Below are positions 24,007 through 36,420 of a stretch of 51,185 nucleotides of DNA, in pieces (the stretch's first letter is position 1; each line of letters opens with the position of its first letter). Source of the DNA: Dipylidium caninum (Eukaryota; Platyhelminthes; Cestoda; Cyclophyllidea; Dipylidiidae); contig QEYB01001236.1 in NCBI GenBank assembly GCA_017562135.1, forward strand, positions 1 to 51,185. Direction: 5' to 3'. The notes beneath the pieces are model-generated. The model saw only the letters and a list, made by a program, of their open reading frames with translations. It had not been told where the DNA came from and did not search any database. Both the position numbers and the translations under genes were made by a program.

Positions 24007-27000
24007 AAATCGCATAGGCAAAAATCCTCCAAATTGGCGCATCTTCGAGCCCTTCTGCACCAAATCGTTCGAGGGTAGACTGGATGAGTTGAACAAGAGT
24101 TGTATGTGTGCTATTTCGTCTCAGACGTCGCAGTATTCGGTCCTCCATCTCCCACTCTCTCTCAACTTGACCTCTTCCACTCTCAAATCGCATAGGCAAA
24201 AATCCTCCAAATTGGCGCATCTTCGAGCCCTTCTGCACCAAATCGTTCGAGGGTAGACTGGATGAGTTGAACAAGAGTTGTATGTGTGCTATTTCGTCTC
24301 AGACGTCGCAGTATTCGGTCCTCCATCTCCCACTCTCTCTCAACTTGACCTCTTCCACTCTCAAATCGCATAGGCAAAAATCCTCCAAATTGGCGCATCT
24401 TCGAGCCCTTCTGCACCAAATCGTTCGAGGGTAGACTGGATGAGTTGAACAAGAGTTGTATGTGTGCTATTTCGTCTCAGACGTCGCAGTATTCGGTCCT
24501 CCATCTCCCACTCTCTCTCAACTTGACCTCTTCCACTCTCAAATCGCATAGGCAAAAATCCTCCAAATTGGCGCATCTTCGAGCCCTTCTGCACCAAATC
24601 GTTCGAGGGTAGACTGGATGAGTTGAACAAGAGTTGTATGTGTGCTATTTCGTCTCAGACGTCGCAGTATTCGGTCCTCCATCTCCCACTCTCTCTCAAC
24701 TTGACCTCTTCCACTCTCAAATCGCATAGGCAAAAATCCTCCAAATTGGCGCATCTTCGAGCCCTTCTGCACCAAATCGTTCGAGGGTAGACTGGATGAG
24801 TTGAACAAGAGTTGTATGTGTGCTATTTCGTCTCAGACGTCGCAGTATTCGGTCCTCCATCTCCCACTCTCTCTCAACTTGACCTCTTCCACTCTCAAAT
24901 CGCATAGGCAAAAATCCTCCAAATTGGCGCATCTTCGAGCCCTTCTGCACCAAATCGTTCGAGGGTAGACTGGATGAGTTGAACAAGAGTTGTATGTGTG
25001 CTATTTCGTCTCAGACGTCGCAGTATTCGGTCCTCCATCTCCCACTCTCTCTCAACTTGACCTCTTCCACTCTCAAATCGCATAGGCAAAAATCCTCCAA
25101 ATTGGCGCATCTTCGAGCCCTTCTGCACCAAATCGTTCGAGGGTAGACTGGATGAGTTGAACAAGAGTTGTATGTGTGCTATTTCGTCTCAGACGTCGCA
25201 GTATTCGGTCCTCCATCTCCCACTCTCTCTCAACTTGACCTCTTCCACTCTCAAATCGCATAGGCAAAAATCCTCCAAATTGGCGCATCTTCGAGCCCTT
25301 CTGCACCAAATCGTTCGAGGGTAGACTGGATGAGTTGAACAAGAGTTGTATGTGTGCTATTTCGTCTCAGACGTCGCAGTATTCGGTCCTCCATCTCCCA
25401 CTCTCTCTCAACTTGACCTCTTCCACTCTCAAATCGCATAGGCAAAAATCCTCCAAATTGGCGCATCTTCGAGCCCTTCTGCACCAAATCGTTCGAGGGT
25501 AGACTGGATGAGTTGAACAAGAGTTGTATGTGTGCTATTTCGTCTCAGACGTCGCAGTATTCGGTCCTCCATCTCCCACTCTCTCTCAACTTGACCTCTT
25601 CCACTCTCAAATCGCATAGGCAAAAATCCTCCAAATTGGCGCATCTTCGAGCCCTTCTGCACCAAATCGTTCGAGGGTAGACTGGATGAGTTGAACAAGA
25701 GTTGTATGTGTGCTATTTCGTCTCAGACGTCGCAGTATTCGGTCCTCCATCTCCCACTCTCTCTCAACTTGACCTCTTCCACTCTCAAATCGCATAGGCA
25801 AAAATCCTCCAAATTGGCGCATCTTCGAGCCCTTCTGCACCAAATCGTTCGAGGGTAGACTGGATGAGTTGAACAAGAGTTGTATGTGTGCTATTTCGTC
25901 TCAGACGTCGCAGTATTCGGTCCTCCATCTCCCACTCTCTCTCAACTTGACCTCTTCCACTCTCAAATCGCATAGGCAAAAATCCTCCAAATTGGCGCAT
26001 CTTCGAGCCCTTCTGCACCAAATCGTTCGAGGGTAGACTGGATGAGTTGAACAAGAGTTGTATGTGTGCTATTTCGTCTCAGACGTCGCAGTATTCGGTC
26101 CTCCATCTCCCACTCTCTCTCAACTTGACCTCTTCCACTCTCAAATCGCATAGGCAAAAATCCTCCAAATTGGCGCATCTTCGAGCCCTTCTGCACCAAA
26201 TCGTTCGAGGGTAGACTGGATGAGTTGAACAAGAGTTGTATGTGTGCTATTTCGTCTCAGACGTCGCAGTATTCGGTCCTCCATCTCCCACTCTCTCTCA
26301 ACTTGACCTCTTCCACTCTCAAATCGCATAGGCAAAAATCCTCCAAATTGGCGCATCTTCGAGCCCTTCTGCACCAAATCGTTCGAGGGTAGACTGGATG
26401 AGTTGAACAAGAGTTGTATGTGTGCTATTTCGTCTCAGACGTCGCAGTATTCGGTCCTCCATCTCCCACTCTCTCTCAACTTGACCTCTTCCACTCTCAA
26501 ATCGCATAGGCAAAAATCCTCCAAATTGGCGCATCTTCGAGCCCTTCTGCACCAAATCGTTCGAGGGTAGACTGGATGAGTTGAACAAGAGTTGTATGTG
26601 TGCTATTTCGTCTCAGACGTCGCAGTATTCGGTCCTCCATCTCCCACTCTCTCTCAACTTGACCTCTTCCACTCTCAAATCGCATAGGCAAAAATCCTCC
26701 AAATTGGCGCATCTTCGAGCCCTTCTGCACCAAATCGTTCGAGGGTAGACTGGATGAGTTGAACAAGAGTTGTATGTGTGCTATTTCGTCTCAGACGTCG
26801 CAGTATTCGGTCCTCCATCTCCCACTCTCTCTCAACTTGACCTCTTCCACTCTCAAATCGCATAGGCAAAAATCCTCCAAATTGGCGCATCTTCGAGCCC
26901 TTCTGCACCAAATCGTTCGAGGGTAGACTGGATGAGTTGAACAAGAGTTGTATGTGTGCTATTTCGTCTCAGACGTCGCAGTATTCGGTCCTCCATCTCC

Positions 27001-30000
27001 CACTCTCTCTCAACTTGACCTCTTCCACTCTCAAATCGCATAGGCAAAAATCCTCCAAATTGGCGCATCTTCGAGCCCTTCTGCACCAAATCGTTCGAGG
27101 GTAGACTGGATGAGTTGAACAAGAGTTGTATGTGTGCTATTTCGTCTCAGACGTCGCAGTATTCGGTCCTCCATCTCCCACTCTCTCTCAACTTGACCTC
27201 TTCCACTCTCAAATCGCATAGGCAAAAATCCTCCAAATTGGCGCATCTTCGAGCCCTTCTGCACCAAATCGTTCGAGGGTAGACTGGATGAGTTGAACAA
27301 GAGTTGTATGTGTGCTATTTCGTCTCAGACGTCGCAGTATTCGGTCCTCCATCTCCCACTCTCTCTCAACTTGACCTCTTCCACTCTCAAATCGCATAGG
27401 CAAAAATCCTCCAAATTGGCGCATCTTCGAGCCCTTCTGCACCAAATCGTTCGAGGGTAGACTGGATGAGTTGAACAAGAGTTGTATGTGTGCTATTTCG
27501 TCTCAGACGTCGCAGTATTCGGTCCTCCATCTCCCACTCTCTCTCAACTTGACCTCTTCCACTCTCAAATCGCATAGGCAAAAATCCTCCAAATTGGCGC
27601 ATCTTCGAGCCCTTCTGCACCAAATCGTTCGAGGGTAGACTGGATGAGTTGAACAAGAGTTGTATGTGTGCTATTTCGTCTCAGACGTCGCAGTATTCGG
27701 TCCTCCATCTCCCACTCTCTCTCAACTTGACCTCTTCCACTCTCAAATCGCATAGGCAAAAATCCTCCAAATTGGCGCATCTTCGAGCCCTTCTGCACCA
27801 AATCGTTCGAGGGTAGACTGGATGAGTTGAACAAGAGTTGTATGTGTGCTATTTCGTCTCAGACGTCGCAGTATTCGGTCCTCCATCTCCCACTCTCTCT
27901 CAACTTGACCTCTTCCACTCTCAAATCGCATAGGCAAAAATCCTCCAAATTGGCGCATCTTCGAGCCCTTCTGCACCAAATCGTTCGAGGGTAGACTGGA
28001 TGAGTTGAACAAGAGTTGTATGTGTGCTATTTCGTCTCAGACGTCGCAGTATTCGGTCCTCCATCTCCCACTCTCTCTCAACTTGACCTCTTCCACTCTC
28101 AAATCGCATAGGCAAAAATCCTCCAAATTGGCGCATCTTCGAGCCCTTCTGCACCAAATCGTTCGAGGGTAGACTGGATGAGTTGAACAAGAGTTGTATG
28201 TGTGCTATTTCGTCTCAGACGTCGCAGTATTCGGTCCTCCATCTCCCACTCTCTCTCAACTTGACCTCTTCCACTCTCAAATCGCATAGGCAAAAATCCT
28301 CCAAATTGGCGCATCTTCGAGCCCTTCTGCACCAAATCGTTCGAGGGTAGACTGGATGAGTTGAACAAGAGTTGTATGTGTGCTATTTCGTCTCAGACGT
28401 CGCAGTATTCGGTCCTCCATCTCCCACTCTCTCTCAACTTGACCTCTTCCACTCTCAAATCGCATAGGCAAAAATCCTCCAAATTGGCGCATCTTCGAGC
28501 CCTTCTGCACCAAATCGTTCGAGGGTAGACTGGATGAGTTGAACAAGAGTTGTATGTGTGCTATTTCGTCTCAGACGTCGCAGTATTCGGTCCTCCATCT
28601 CCCACTCTCTCTCAACTTGACCTCTTCCACTCTCAAATCGCATAGGCAAAAATCCTCCAAATTGGCGCATCTTCGAGCCCTTCTGCACCAAATCGTTCGA
28701 GGGTAGACTGGATGAGTTGAACAAGAGTTGTATGTGTGCTATTTCGTCTCAGACGTCGCAGTATTCGGTCCTCCATCTCCCACTCTCTCTCAACTTGACC
28801 TCTTCCACTCTCAAATCGCATAGGCAAAAATCCTCCAAATTGGCGCATCTTCGAGCCCTTCTGCACCAAATCGTTCGAGGGTAGACTGGATGAGTTGAAC
28901 AAGAGTTGTATGTGTGCTATTTCGTCTCAGACGTCGCAGTATTCGGTCCTCCATCTCCCACTCTCTCTCAACTTGACCTCTTCCACTCTCAAATCGCATA
29001 GGCAAAAATCCTCCAAATTGGCGCATCTTCGAGCCCTTCTGCACCAAATCGTTCGAGGGTAGACTGGATGAGTTGAACAAGAGTTGTATGTGTGCTATTT
29101 CGTCTCAGACGTCGCAGTATTCGGTCCTCCATCTCCCACTCTCTCTCAACTTGACCTCTTCCACTCTCAAATCGCATAGGCAAAAATCCTCCAAATTGGC
29201 GCATCTTCGAGCCCTTCTGCACCAAATCGTTCGAGGGTAGACTGGATGAGTTGAACAAGAGTTGTATGTGTGCTATTTCGTCTCAGACGTCGCAGTATTC
29301 GGTCCTCCATCTCCCACTCTCTCTCAACTTGACCTCTTCCACTCTCAAATCGCATAGGCAAAAATCCTCCAAATTGGCGCATCTTCGAGCCCTTCTGCAC
29401 CAAATCGTTCGAGGGTAGACTGGATGAGTTGAACAAGAGTTGTATGTGTGCTATTTCGTCTCAGACGTCGCAGTATTCGGTCCTCCATCTCCCACTCTCT
29501 CTCAACTTGACCTCTTCCACTCTCAAATCGCATAGGCAAAAATCCTCCAAATTGGCGCATCTTCCAGCCCTTCTGCACCAAATCGTTCGAGGGTAGACTG
29601 GATGAGTTGAACAAGAGTTGTATGTGTGCTATTTCGTCTCAGACGTCGCAGTATTCGGTCCTCCATCTCCCACTCTCTCTCAACTTGACCTCTTCCACTC
29701 TCAAATCGCATAGGCAAAAATCCTCCAAATTGGCGCATCTTCCATCCCTTCTGCACCAAATCGTTCGAGGGTAGACTGGATGAGTTGAACAAGAGTTGTA
29801 TGTGTGCTATTTCGTCTCAGACGTCGCAGTATTCGGTCCTCCATCTCCCACTCTCTCTCAACTTGACCTCTTCCACTCTCAAATCGCATAGGCAAAAATC
29901 CTCCAAATTGGCGCATCTTCGAGCCCTTCTGCACCAAATCGTTCGAGGGTAGACTGGATGAGTTGAACAAGAGTTGTATGTGTGCTATTTCGTCTCAGAC

Positions 30001-33000
30001 GTCGCAGTATTCGGTCCTCCATCTCCCACTCTCTCTCAACTTGACCTCTTCCACTCTCAAATCGCATAGGCAAAAATCCTCCAAATTGGCGCATCTTCGA
30101 GCCCTTCTGCACCAAATCGTTCGAGGGTAGACTGGATGAGTTGAACAAGAGTTGTATGTGTGCTATTTCGTCTCAGACGTCGCAGTATTCGGTCCTCCAT
30201 CTCCCACTCTCTCTCAACTTGACCTCTTCCACTCTCAAATCGCATAGGCAAAAATCCTCCAAATTGGCGCATCTTCGAGCCCTTCTGCACCAAATCGTTC
30301 GAGGGTAGACTGGATGAGTTGAACAAGAGTTGTATGTGTGCTATTTCGTCTCAGACGTCGCAGTATTCGGTCCTCCATCTCCCACTCTCTCTCAACTTGA
30401 CCTCTTCCACTCTCAAATCGCATAGGCAAAAATCCTCCAAATTGGCGCATCTTCCATCCCTTCTGCACCAAATCGTTCGAGGGTAGACTGGATGAGTTGA
30501 ACAAGAGTTGTATGTGTGCTATTTCGTCTCAGACGTCGCAGTATTCGGTCCTCCATCTCCCACTCTCTCTCAACTTGACCTCTTCCACTCTCAAATCGCA
30601 TAGGCAAAAATCCTCCAAATTGGCGCATCTTCGAGCCCTTCTGCACCAAATCGTTCGAGGGTAGACTGGATGAGTTGAACAAGAGTTGTATGTGTGCTAT
30701 TTCGTCTCAGACGTCGCAGTATTCGGTCCTCCATCTCCCACTCTCTCTCAACTTGACCTCTTCCACTCTCAAATCGCATAGGCAAAAATCCTCCAAATTG
30801 GCGCATCTTCGAGCCCTTCTGCACCAAATCGTTCGAGGGTAGACTGGATGAGTTGAACAAGAGTTGTATGTGTGCTATTTCGTCTCAGACGTCGCAGTAT
30901 TCGGTCCTCCATCTCCCACTCTCTCTCAACTTGACCTCTTCCACTCTCAAATCGCATAGGCAAAAATCCTCCAAATTGGCGCATCTTCGAGCCCTTCTGC
31001 ACCAAATCGTTCGAGGGTAGACTGGATGAGTTGAACAAGAGTTGTATGTGTGCTATTTCGTCTCAGACGTCGCAGTATTCGGTCCTCCATCTCCCACTCT
31101 CTCTCAACTTGACCTCTTCCACTCTCAAATCGCATAGGCAAAAATCCTCCAAATTGGCGCATCTTCGAGCCCTTCTGCACCAAATCGTTCGAGGGTAGAC
31201 TGGATGAGTTGAACAAGAGTTGTATGTGTGCTATTTCGTCTCAGACGTCGCAGTATTCGGTCCTCCATCTCCCACTCTCTCTCAACTTGACCTCTTCCAC
31301 TCTCAAATCGCATAGGCAAAAATCCTCCAAATTGGCGCATCTTCGAGCCCTTCTGCACCAAATCGTTCGAGGGTAGACTGGATGAGTTGAACAAGAGTTG
31401 TATGTGTGCTATTTCGTCTCAGACGTCGCAGTATTCGGTCCTCCATCTCCCACTCTCTCTCAACTTGACCTCTTCCACTCTCAAATCGCATAGGCAAAAA
31501 TCCTCCAAATTGGCGCATCTTCGAGCCCTTCTGCACCAAATCGTTCGAGGGTAGACTGGATGAGTTGAACAAGAGTTGTATGTGTGCTATTTCGTCTCAG
31601 ACGTCGCAGTATTCGGTCCTCCATCTCCCACTCTCTCTCAACTTGACCTCTTCCACTCTCAAATCGCATAGGCAAAAATCCTCCAAATTGGCGCATCTTC
31701 GAGCCCTTCTGCACCAAATCGTTCGAGGGTAGACTGGATGAGTTGAACAAGAGTTGTATGTGTGCTATTTCGTCTCAGACGTCGCAGTATTCGGTCCTCC
31801 ATCTCCCACTCTATCTCAACTTGACCTCTTCCACTCTCAAATCGCATAGGCAAAAATCCTCCAAATTGGCGCATCTTCCATCCCTTCTGCACCAAATCGT
31901 TCGAGGGTAGACTGGATGAGTTGAACAAGAGTTGTATGTGTGCTATTTCGTCTCAGACGTCGCAGTATTCGGTCCTCCATCTCCCACTCTCTCTCAACTT
32001 GACCTCTTCCACTCTCAAATCGCATAGGCAAAAATCCTCCAAATTGGCGCATCTTCGAGCCCTTCTGCACCAAATCGTTCGAGGGTAGACTGGATGAGTT
32101 GAACAAGAGTTGTATGTGTGCTATTTCGTCTCAGACGTCGCAGTATTCGGTCCTCCATCTCCCACTCTCTCTCAACTTGACCTCTTCCACTCTCAAATCG
32201 CATAGGCAAAAATCCTCCAAATTGGCGCATCTTCGAGCCCTTCTGCACCAAATCGTTCGAGGGTAGACTGGATGAGTTGAACAAGAGTTGTATGTGTGCT
32301 ATTTCGTCTCAGACGTCGCAGTATTCGGTCCTCCATCTCCCACTCTCTCTCAACTTGACCTCTTCCACTCTCAAATCGCATAGGCAAAAATCCTCCAAAT
32401 TGGCGCATCTTCGAGCCCTTCTGCACCAAATCGTTCGAGGGTAGACTGGATGAGTTGAACAAGAGTTGTATGTGTGCTATTTCGTCTCAGACGTCGCAGT
32501 ATTCGGTCCTCCATCTCCCACTCTCTCTCAACTTGACCTCTTCCACTCTCAAATCGCATAGGCAAAAATCCTCCAAATTGGCGCATCTTCGAGCCCTTCT
32601 GCACCAAATCGTTCGAGGGTAGACTGGATGAGTTGAACAAGAGTTGTATGTGTGCTATTTCGTCTCAGACGTCGCAGTATTCGGTCCTCCATCTCCCACT
32701 CTCTCTCAACTTGACCTCTTCCACTCTCAAATCGCATAGGCAAAAATCCTCCAAATTGGCGCATCTTCGAGCCCTTCTGCACCAAATCGTTCGAGGGTAG
32801 ACTGGATGAGTTGAACAAGAGTTGTATGTGTGCTATTTCGTCTCAGACGTCGCAGTATTCGGTCCTCCATCTCCCACTCTCTCTCAACTTGACCTCTTCC
32901 ACTCTCAAATCGCATAGGCAAAAATCCTCCAAATTGGCGCATCTTCGAGCCCTTCTGCACCAAATCGTTCGAGGGTAGACTGGATGAGTTGAACAAGAGT

Positions 33001-34210
33001 TGTATGTGTGCTATTTCGTCTCAGACGTCGCAGTATTCGGTCCTCCATCTCCCACTCTCTCTCAACTTGACCTCTTCCACTCTCAAATCGCATAGGCAAA
33101 AATCCTCCAAATTGGCGCATCTTCGAGCCCTTCTGCACCAAATCGTTCGAGGGTAGACTGGATGAGTTGAACAAGAGTTGTATGTGTGCTATTTCGTCTC
33201 AGACGTCGCAGTATTCGGTCCTCCATCTCCCACTCTCTCTCAACTTGACCTCTTCCACTCTCAAATCGCATAGGCAAAAATCCTCCAAATTGGCGCATCT
33301 TCGAGCCCTTCTGCACCAAATCGTTCGAGGGTAGACTGGATGAGTTGAACAAGAGTTGTATGTGTGCTATTTCGTCTCAGACGTCGCAGTATTCGGTCCT
33401 CCATCTCCCACTCTCTCTCAACTTGACCTCTTCCACTCTCAAATCGCATAGGCAAAAATCCTCCAAATTGGCGCATCTTCCAGCCCTTCTGCACCAAATC
33501 GTTCGAGGGTAGACTGGATGAGTTGAACAAGAGTTGTATGTGTGCTATTTCGTCTCAGACGTCGCAGTATTCGGTCCTCCATCTCCCACTCTCTCTCAAC
33601 TTGACCTCTTCCACTCTCAAATCGCATAGGCAAAAATCCTCCAAATTGGCGCATCTTCGAGCCCTTCTGCACCAAATCGTTCGAGGGTAGACTGGATGAG
33701 TTGAACAAGAGTTGTATGTGTGCTATTTCGTCTCAGACGTCGCAGTATTCGGTCCTCCATCTCCCACTCTCTCTCAACTTGACCTCTTCCACTCTCAAAT
33801 CGCATAGGCAAAAATCCTCCAAATTGGCGCATCTTCGAGCCCTTCTGCACCAAATCGTTCGAGGGTAGACTGGATGAGTTGAACAAGAGTTGTATGTGTG
33901 CTATTTCGTCTCAGACGTCGCAGTATTCGGTCCTCCATCTCCCACTCTCTCTCAACTTGACCTCTTCCACTCTCAAATCGCATAGGCAAAAATCCTCCAA
34001 ATTGGCGCATCTTCCCCTTCTGCACCAAATCGTTCGAGGGTAGACTGGATGAGTTGAACAAGAGTTGTATGTGTGCTATTTCGTCTCAGACGTCGCAGTA
34101 TTCGGTCCTCCATCTCCCACTCTCTCTCAACTTGACCTCTTCCACTCTCAAATCGCATAGGCAAAAATCCTCCAAATTGGCGCATCTTCCAGCCCTTCTG
34201 CACCAATCGT

Positions 34211-36420
34211 TCGAGGGTAGGACTGGATGAGTGAACAAGAGTGTATGTGTGCTATTTCGTCTCAGACGTCGCAGTATTCGGTCCTCCATCTCCCACTCTC
34301 TCTCAACTTGACCTCTTCCACTCTCAAATCGCATAGGCAAAAATCCTCCAAATTGGCGCATCTTCCAGCCCTTCTGCACCAAATCGTTCGAGGGTAGACT
34401 GGATGAGTTGAACAAGAGTTGTATGTGTGCTATTTCGTCTCAGACGTCGCAGTATTCGGTCCTCCATCTCCCACTCTCTCTCAACTTGACCTCTTCCACT
34501 CTCAAATCGCATAGGCAAAAATCCTCCAAATTGGCGCATCTTCCATCCCTTCTGCACCAAATCGTTCGAGGGTAGACTGGATGAGTGAACAAGAGTTGTA
34601 TGTGTGCTATTTCGTCTCAGACGTCGCAGTATTCGGTCCTCCATCTCCCACTCTCTCTCAACTTGACCTCTTCCACTTCTCAAATCGCATAGGCAAAAAT
34701 CCTCCAAATTGGCGCATCTTCCAGCCTTCTGCACCAAATCGTTCGGAGGGTAGACTGGATGAGTTGAACAAGAGTTGTATGTGTGCTATTTCGTCTCAGA
34801 CGTCGCAGTATTCGGTCCTCCATCTCCCACTCTCTCTCAACTTGACCTCTTCCACTCTCAAATCGCATAGGCAAAAATCCTCCAAATTGGCGCATCTTCG
34901 AGCCCTTCTGCACCAAATCGCTTCGAGGGTAGACTGGATGAGTTGAACAAGAGTTGTATGTGTGCTATTTCGTCTCAGACGTCGCAGTATTCGGTCCTCC
35001 ATCTCCCACTCTCTCTCAACTTGACCTCTTCCACTCTCAAATCGCATAGGCAAAAATCCTCCCAAATTGGCGCATCTTCCATCCCTTCTGCCACCAAATC
35101 GTTCGAGGGTAGACTGGATGAGTTGTTGTATGTGTGCTATTTCGTCTCAGACGTCGCAGTATTGGTCCTCCATCTCCCACTCTCTCTCAACTTGACCTCT
35201 TCCACTCTCAAATCGCATAGGCAAAAATCCTCCAAATTGGCGCATCATCCAGCCCTTCTGCACCAAATCGTTCGAGGGTAGACTGGATGAGTTGAACAAG
35301 AGTTGTATGTGTGCTATTTCGTCTCAGACGTCGCAGTATTCGGTCCTCCATCTCCCACTCTCTCTCAACTTGACCTCTTCCACTCTCAAATCGCATAGGC
35401 AAAAATCCTCCAAATTGGCGCATCTTCCAGCCCTTCTGCACCAAATCGTTCGAGGGTAGACTGGATGAGTTGAAGAGTTGTATGTGTGCTATTTCGTCTC
35501 AGACGTCGCAGTATTCGGTCCTCCATCTCCCACTCTCTCTCAACTTGACCTCTTCCACTCTCAAATCGCATAGGCAAAAATCCTCCAAATTGGCGCATCT
35601 TCGAGCCCTTCTGCACCAAATCGTTCGAGTGGTAGACTGGATGAGTTGAACAAGAGTTGTATGTGTGCTATTTCGTCTCAGACGGCGCAGTATTCGGTCC
35701 TCCATCTCCCACTCTCTCAACTTGACCTCTTCCACTCTCAAATCGCATAGGCAAAAATCCTCCAAATTGGCGCATCTTCCAGCCCTTCTGCACCAAATCG
35801 TTCGAGGGTAGACTGGATGAGTTGAACAAGAGTTGTATGTGTGCTATTTCGTCTCAGACGTCGCAGTATTGGTCCTCCATCTCCCACTCTCTCTCAACTT
35901 GACCTCTTCCACTCTCAAATCGCATAGGCAAAAATCCTCCAAATTGGCGCATCTTCCATCCCTTCTGCACCAAATCGTTCGAGGGTAGACTGGATGAGTT
36001 GAAACAAGAGTTGTATGTGTGCTATTTCGTCTCAGACGTCGCAGTATTCGGTCCTCCATCTCACAACTTGACCTCTTCCACTCTCAAATCGCATAGGCAA
36101 AAATCCTCCAAATTGGCGCATCTTCCAGCCTTCTGCACCAAATCGTTCGAGGGTAGACTGGATGAGTTGAACAAGAGTTGTATGTGTGCTATTTCGTCTC
36201 AGACGTCGCAGTATTCGGTCCTCCAATCTCCCACTCTCTCTCAACTTGACCTCTTCCACTCTCAAATCGCATAGGCAAAAATCCTCCAAATTGGCGCATC
36301 TTCGAGCCCTTCTGCCACCAAAATCGTCGTCGAGGGTATGGATGAGTTGAACAAGAGTTGTATGTGTGCTATTTCGTCTCAGACGTCGCAGTATTCGGTC
36401 CTCCATCTCCCACTCTCTCT
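34211..36420. repeat. Family A satellite, right shoulder with scattered small indels (~12 monomers)
   Basis: A monomers again show small length changes, usually one or two per unit. Examples are a unit missing AACAAGAG near 35,125, CACTCTCTCAAC shortened near 35,712, and CTCCCACTCTCT lost near 36,060. CAG and CAT versions of the variable site dominate here, unlike the GAG-dominated core. No gene or other element is visible. Confidence 0.93.

Larger units (their letters stand above)
23692..29564. repeat. Perfectly periodic 178-bp tract with no variant site
   Basis: Between a CAG-type monomer at 23,691 and the next at 29,565 lie 32 consecutive GAG-type monomers with exact 178-bp spacing and no difference that I can see. 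Real arrays can look like this after very recent amplification. An assembler that fills an unresolved repeat with consensus copies would give the same picture, so the copy number here should not be trusted without independent data. Confidence 0.9.
17641..34210. repeat. Family A satellite, homogeneous core (~92 near-identical monomers)
   Basis: Monomers repeat at exactly 178 bp, or 175 bp where one site has lost three bases. Composition of one monomer by hand count is A 41, C 52, G 34, T 51. From about 17,800 I see only a handful of differences. One is a site between GCATCTTC and CCC that reads GAG, CAT, CAG or is deleted. CTATCTC replaces CTCTCTC at about 18,650 and 31,812. One extra A extends the A5 run near 19,045. 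The indels that crowd 1-17 kb fade over 16-17.8 kb and are then absent. The apparent small open frames on the minus strand span 1.5 monomers and simply recur with the repeat; there is no coding signal. Confidence 0.98.

Noticed and set aside
24064..24074. RNA polymerase III B-box-like GTTCGAGGG in each A monomer
   Set aside because: Only the GTTCGA core matches. The required trailing C is missing, no A box lies upstream at a suitable distance, and family B has lost the core.
17700..34210. Recurring 88-89-residue minus-strand open frame present in nearly every core monomer
   Set aside because: It spans 1.5 monomers and reappears every 178 bp only because the DNA repeats. The unit is not a multiple of three, so neighbouring copies are in different frames and overlap each other. 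There is no recognisable domain, signal or promoter.
17641..34210. Regular higher-order repeat in the homogeneous core
   Set aside because: Spacings between the rare 3-base-deletion monomers are 6, 10, 8 and 63 units, and CAT/CAG states follow no fixed period. Only one seven-unit similarity at an 18-unit offset was seen, and five of its members are the common type.
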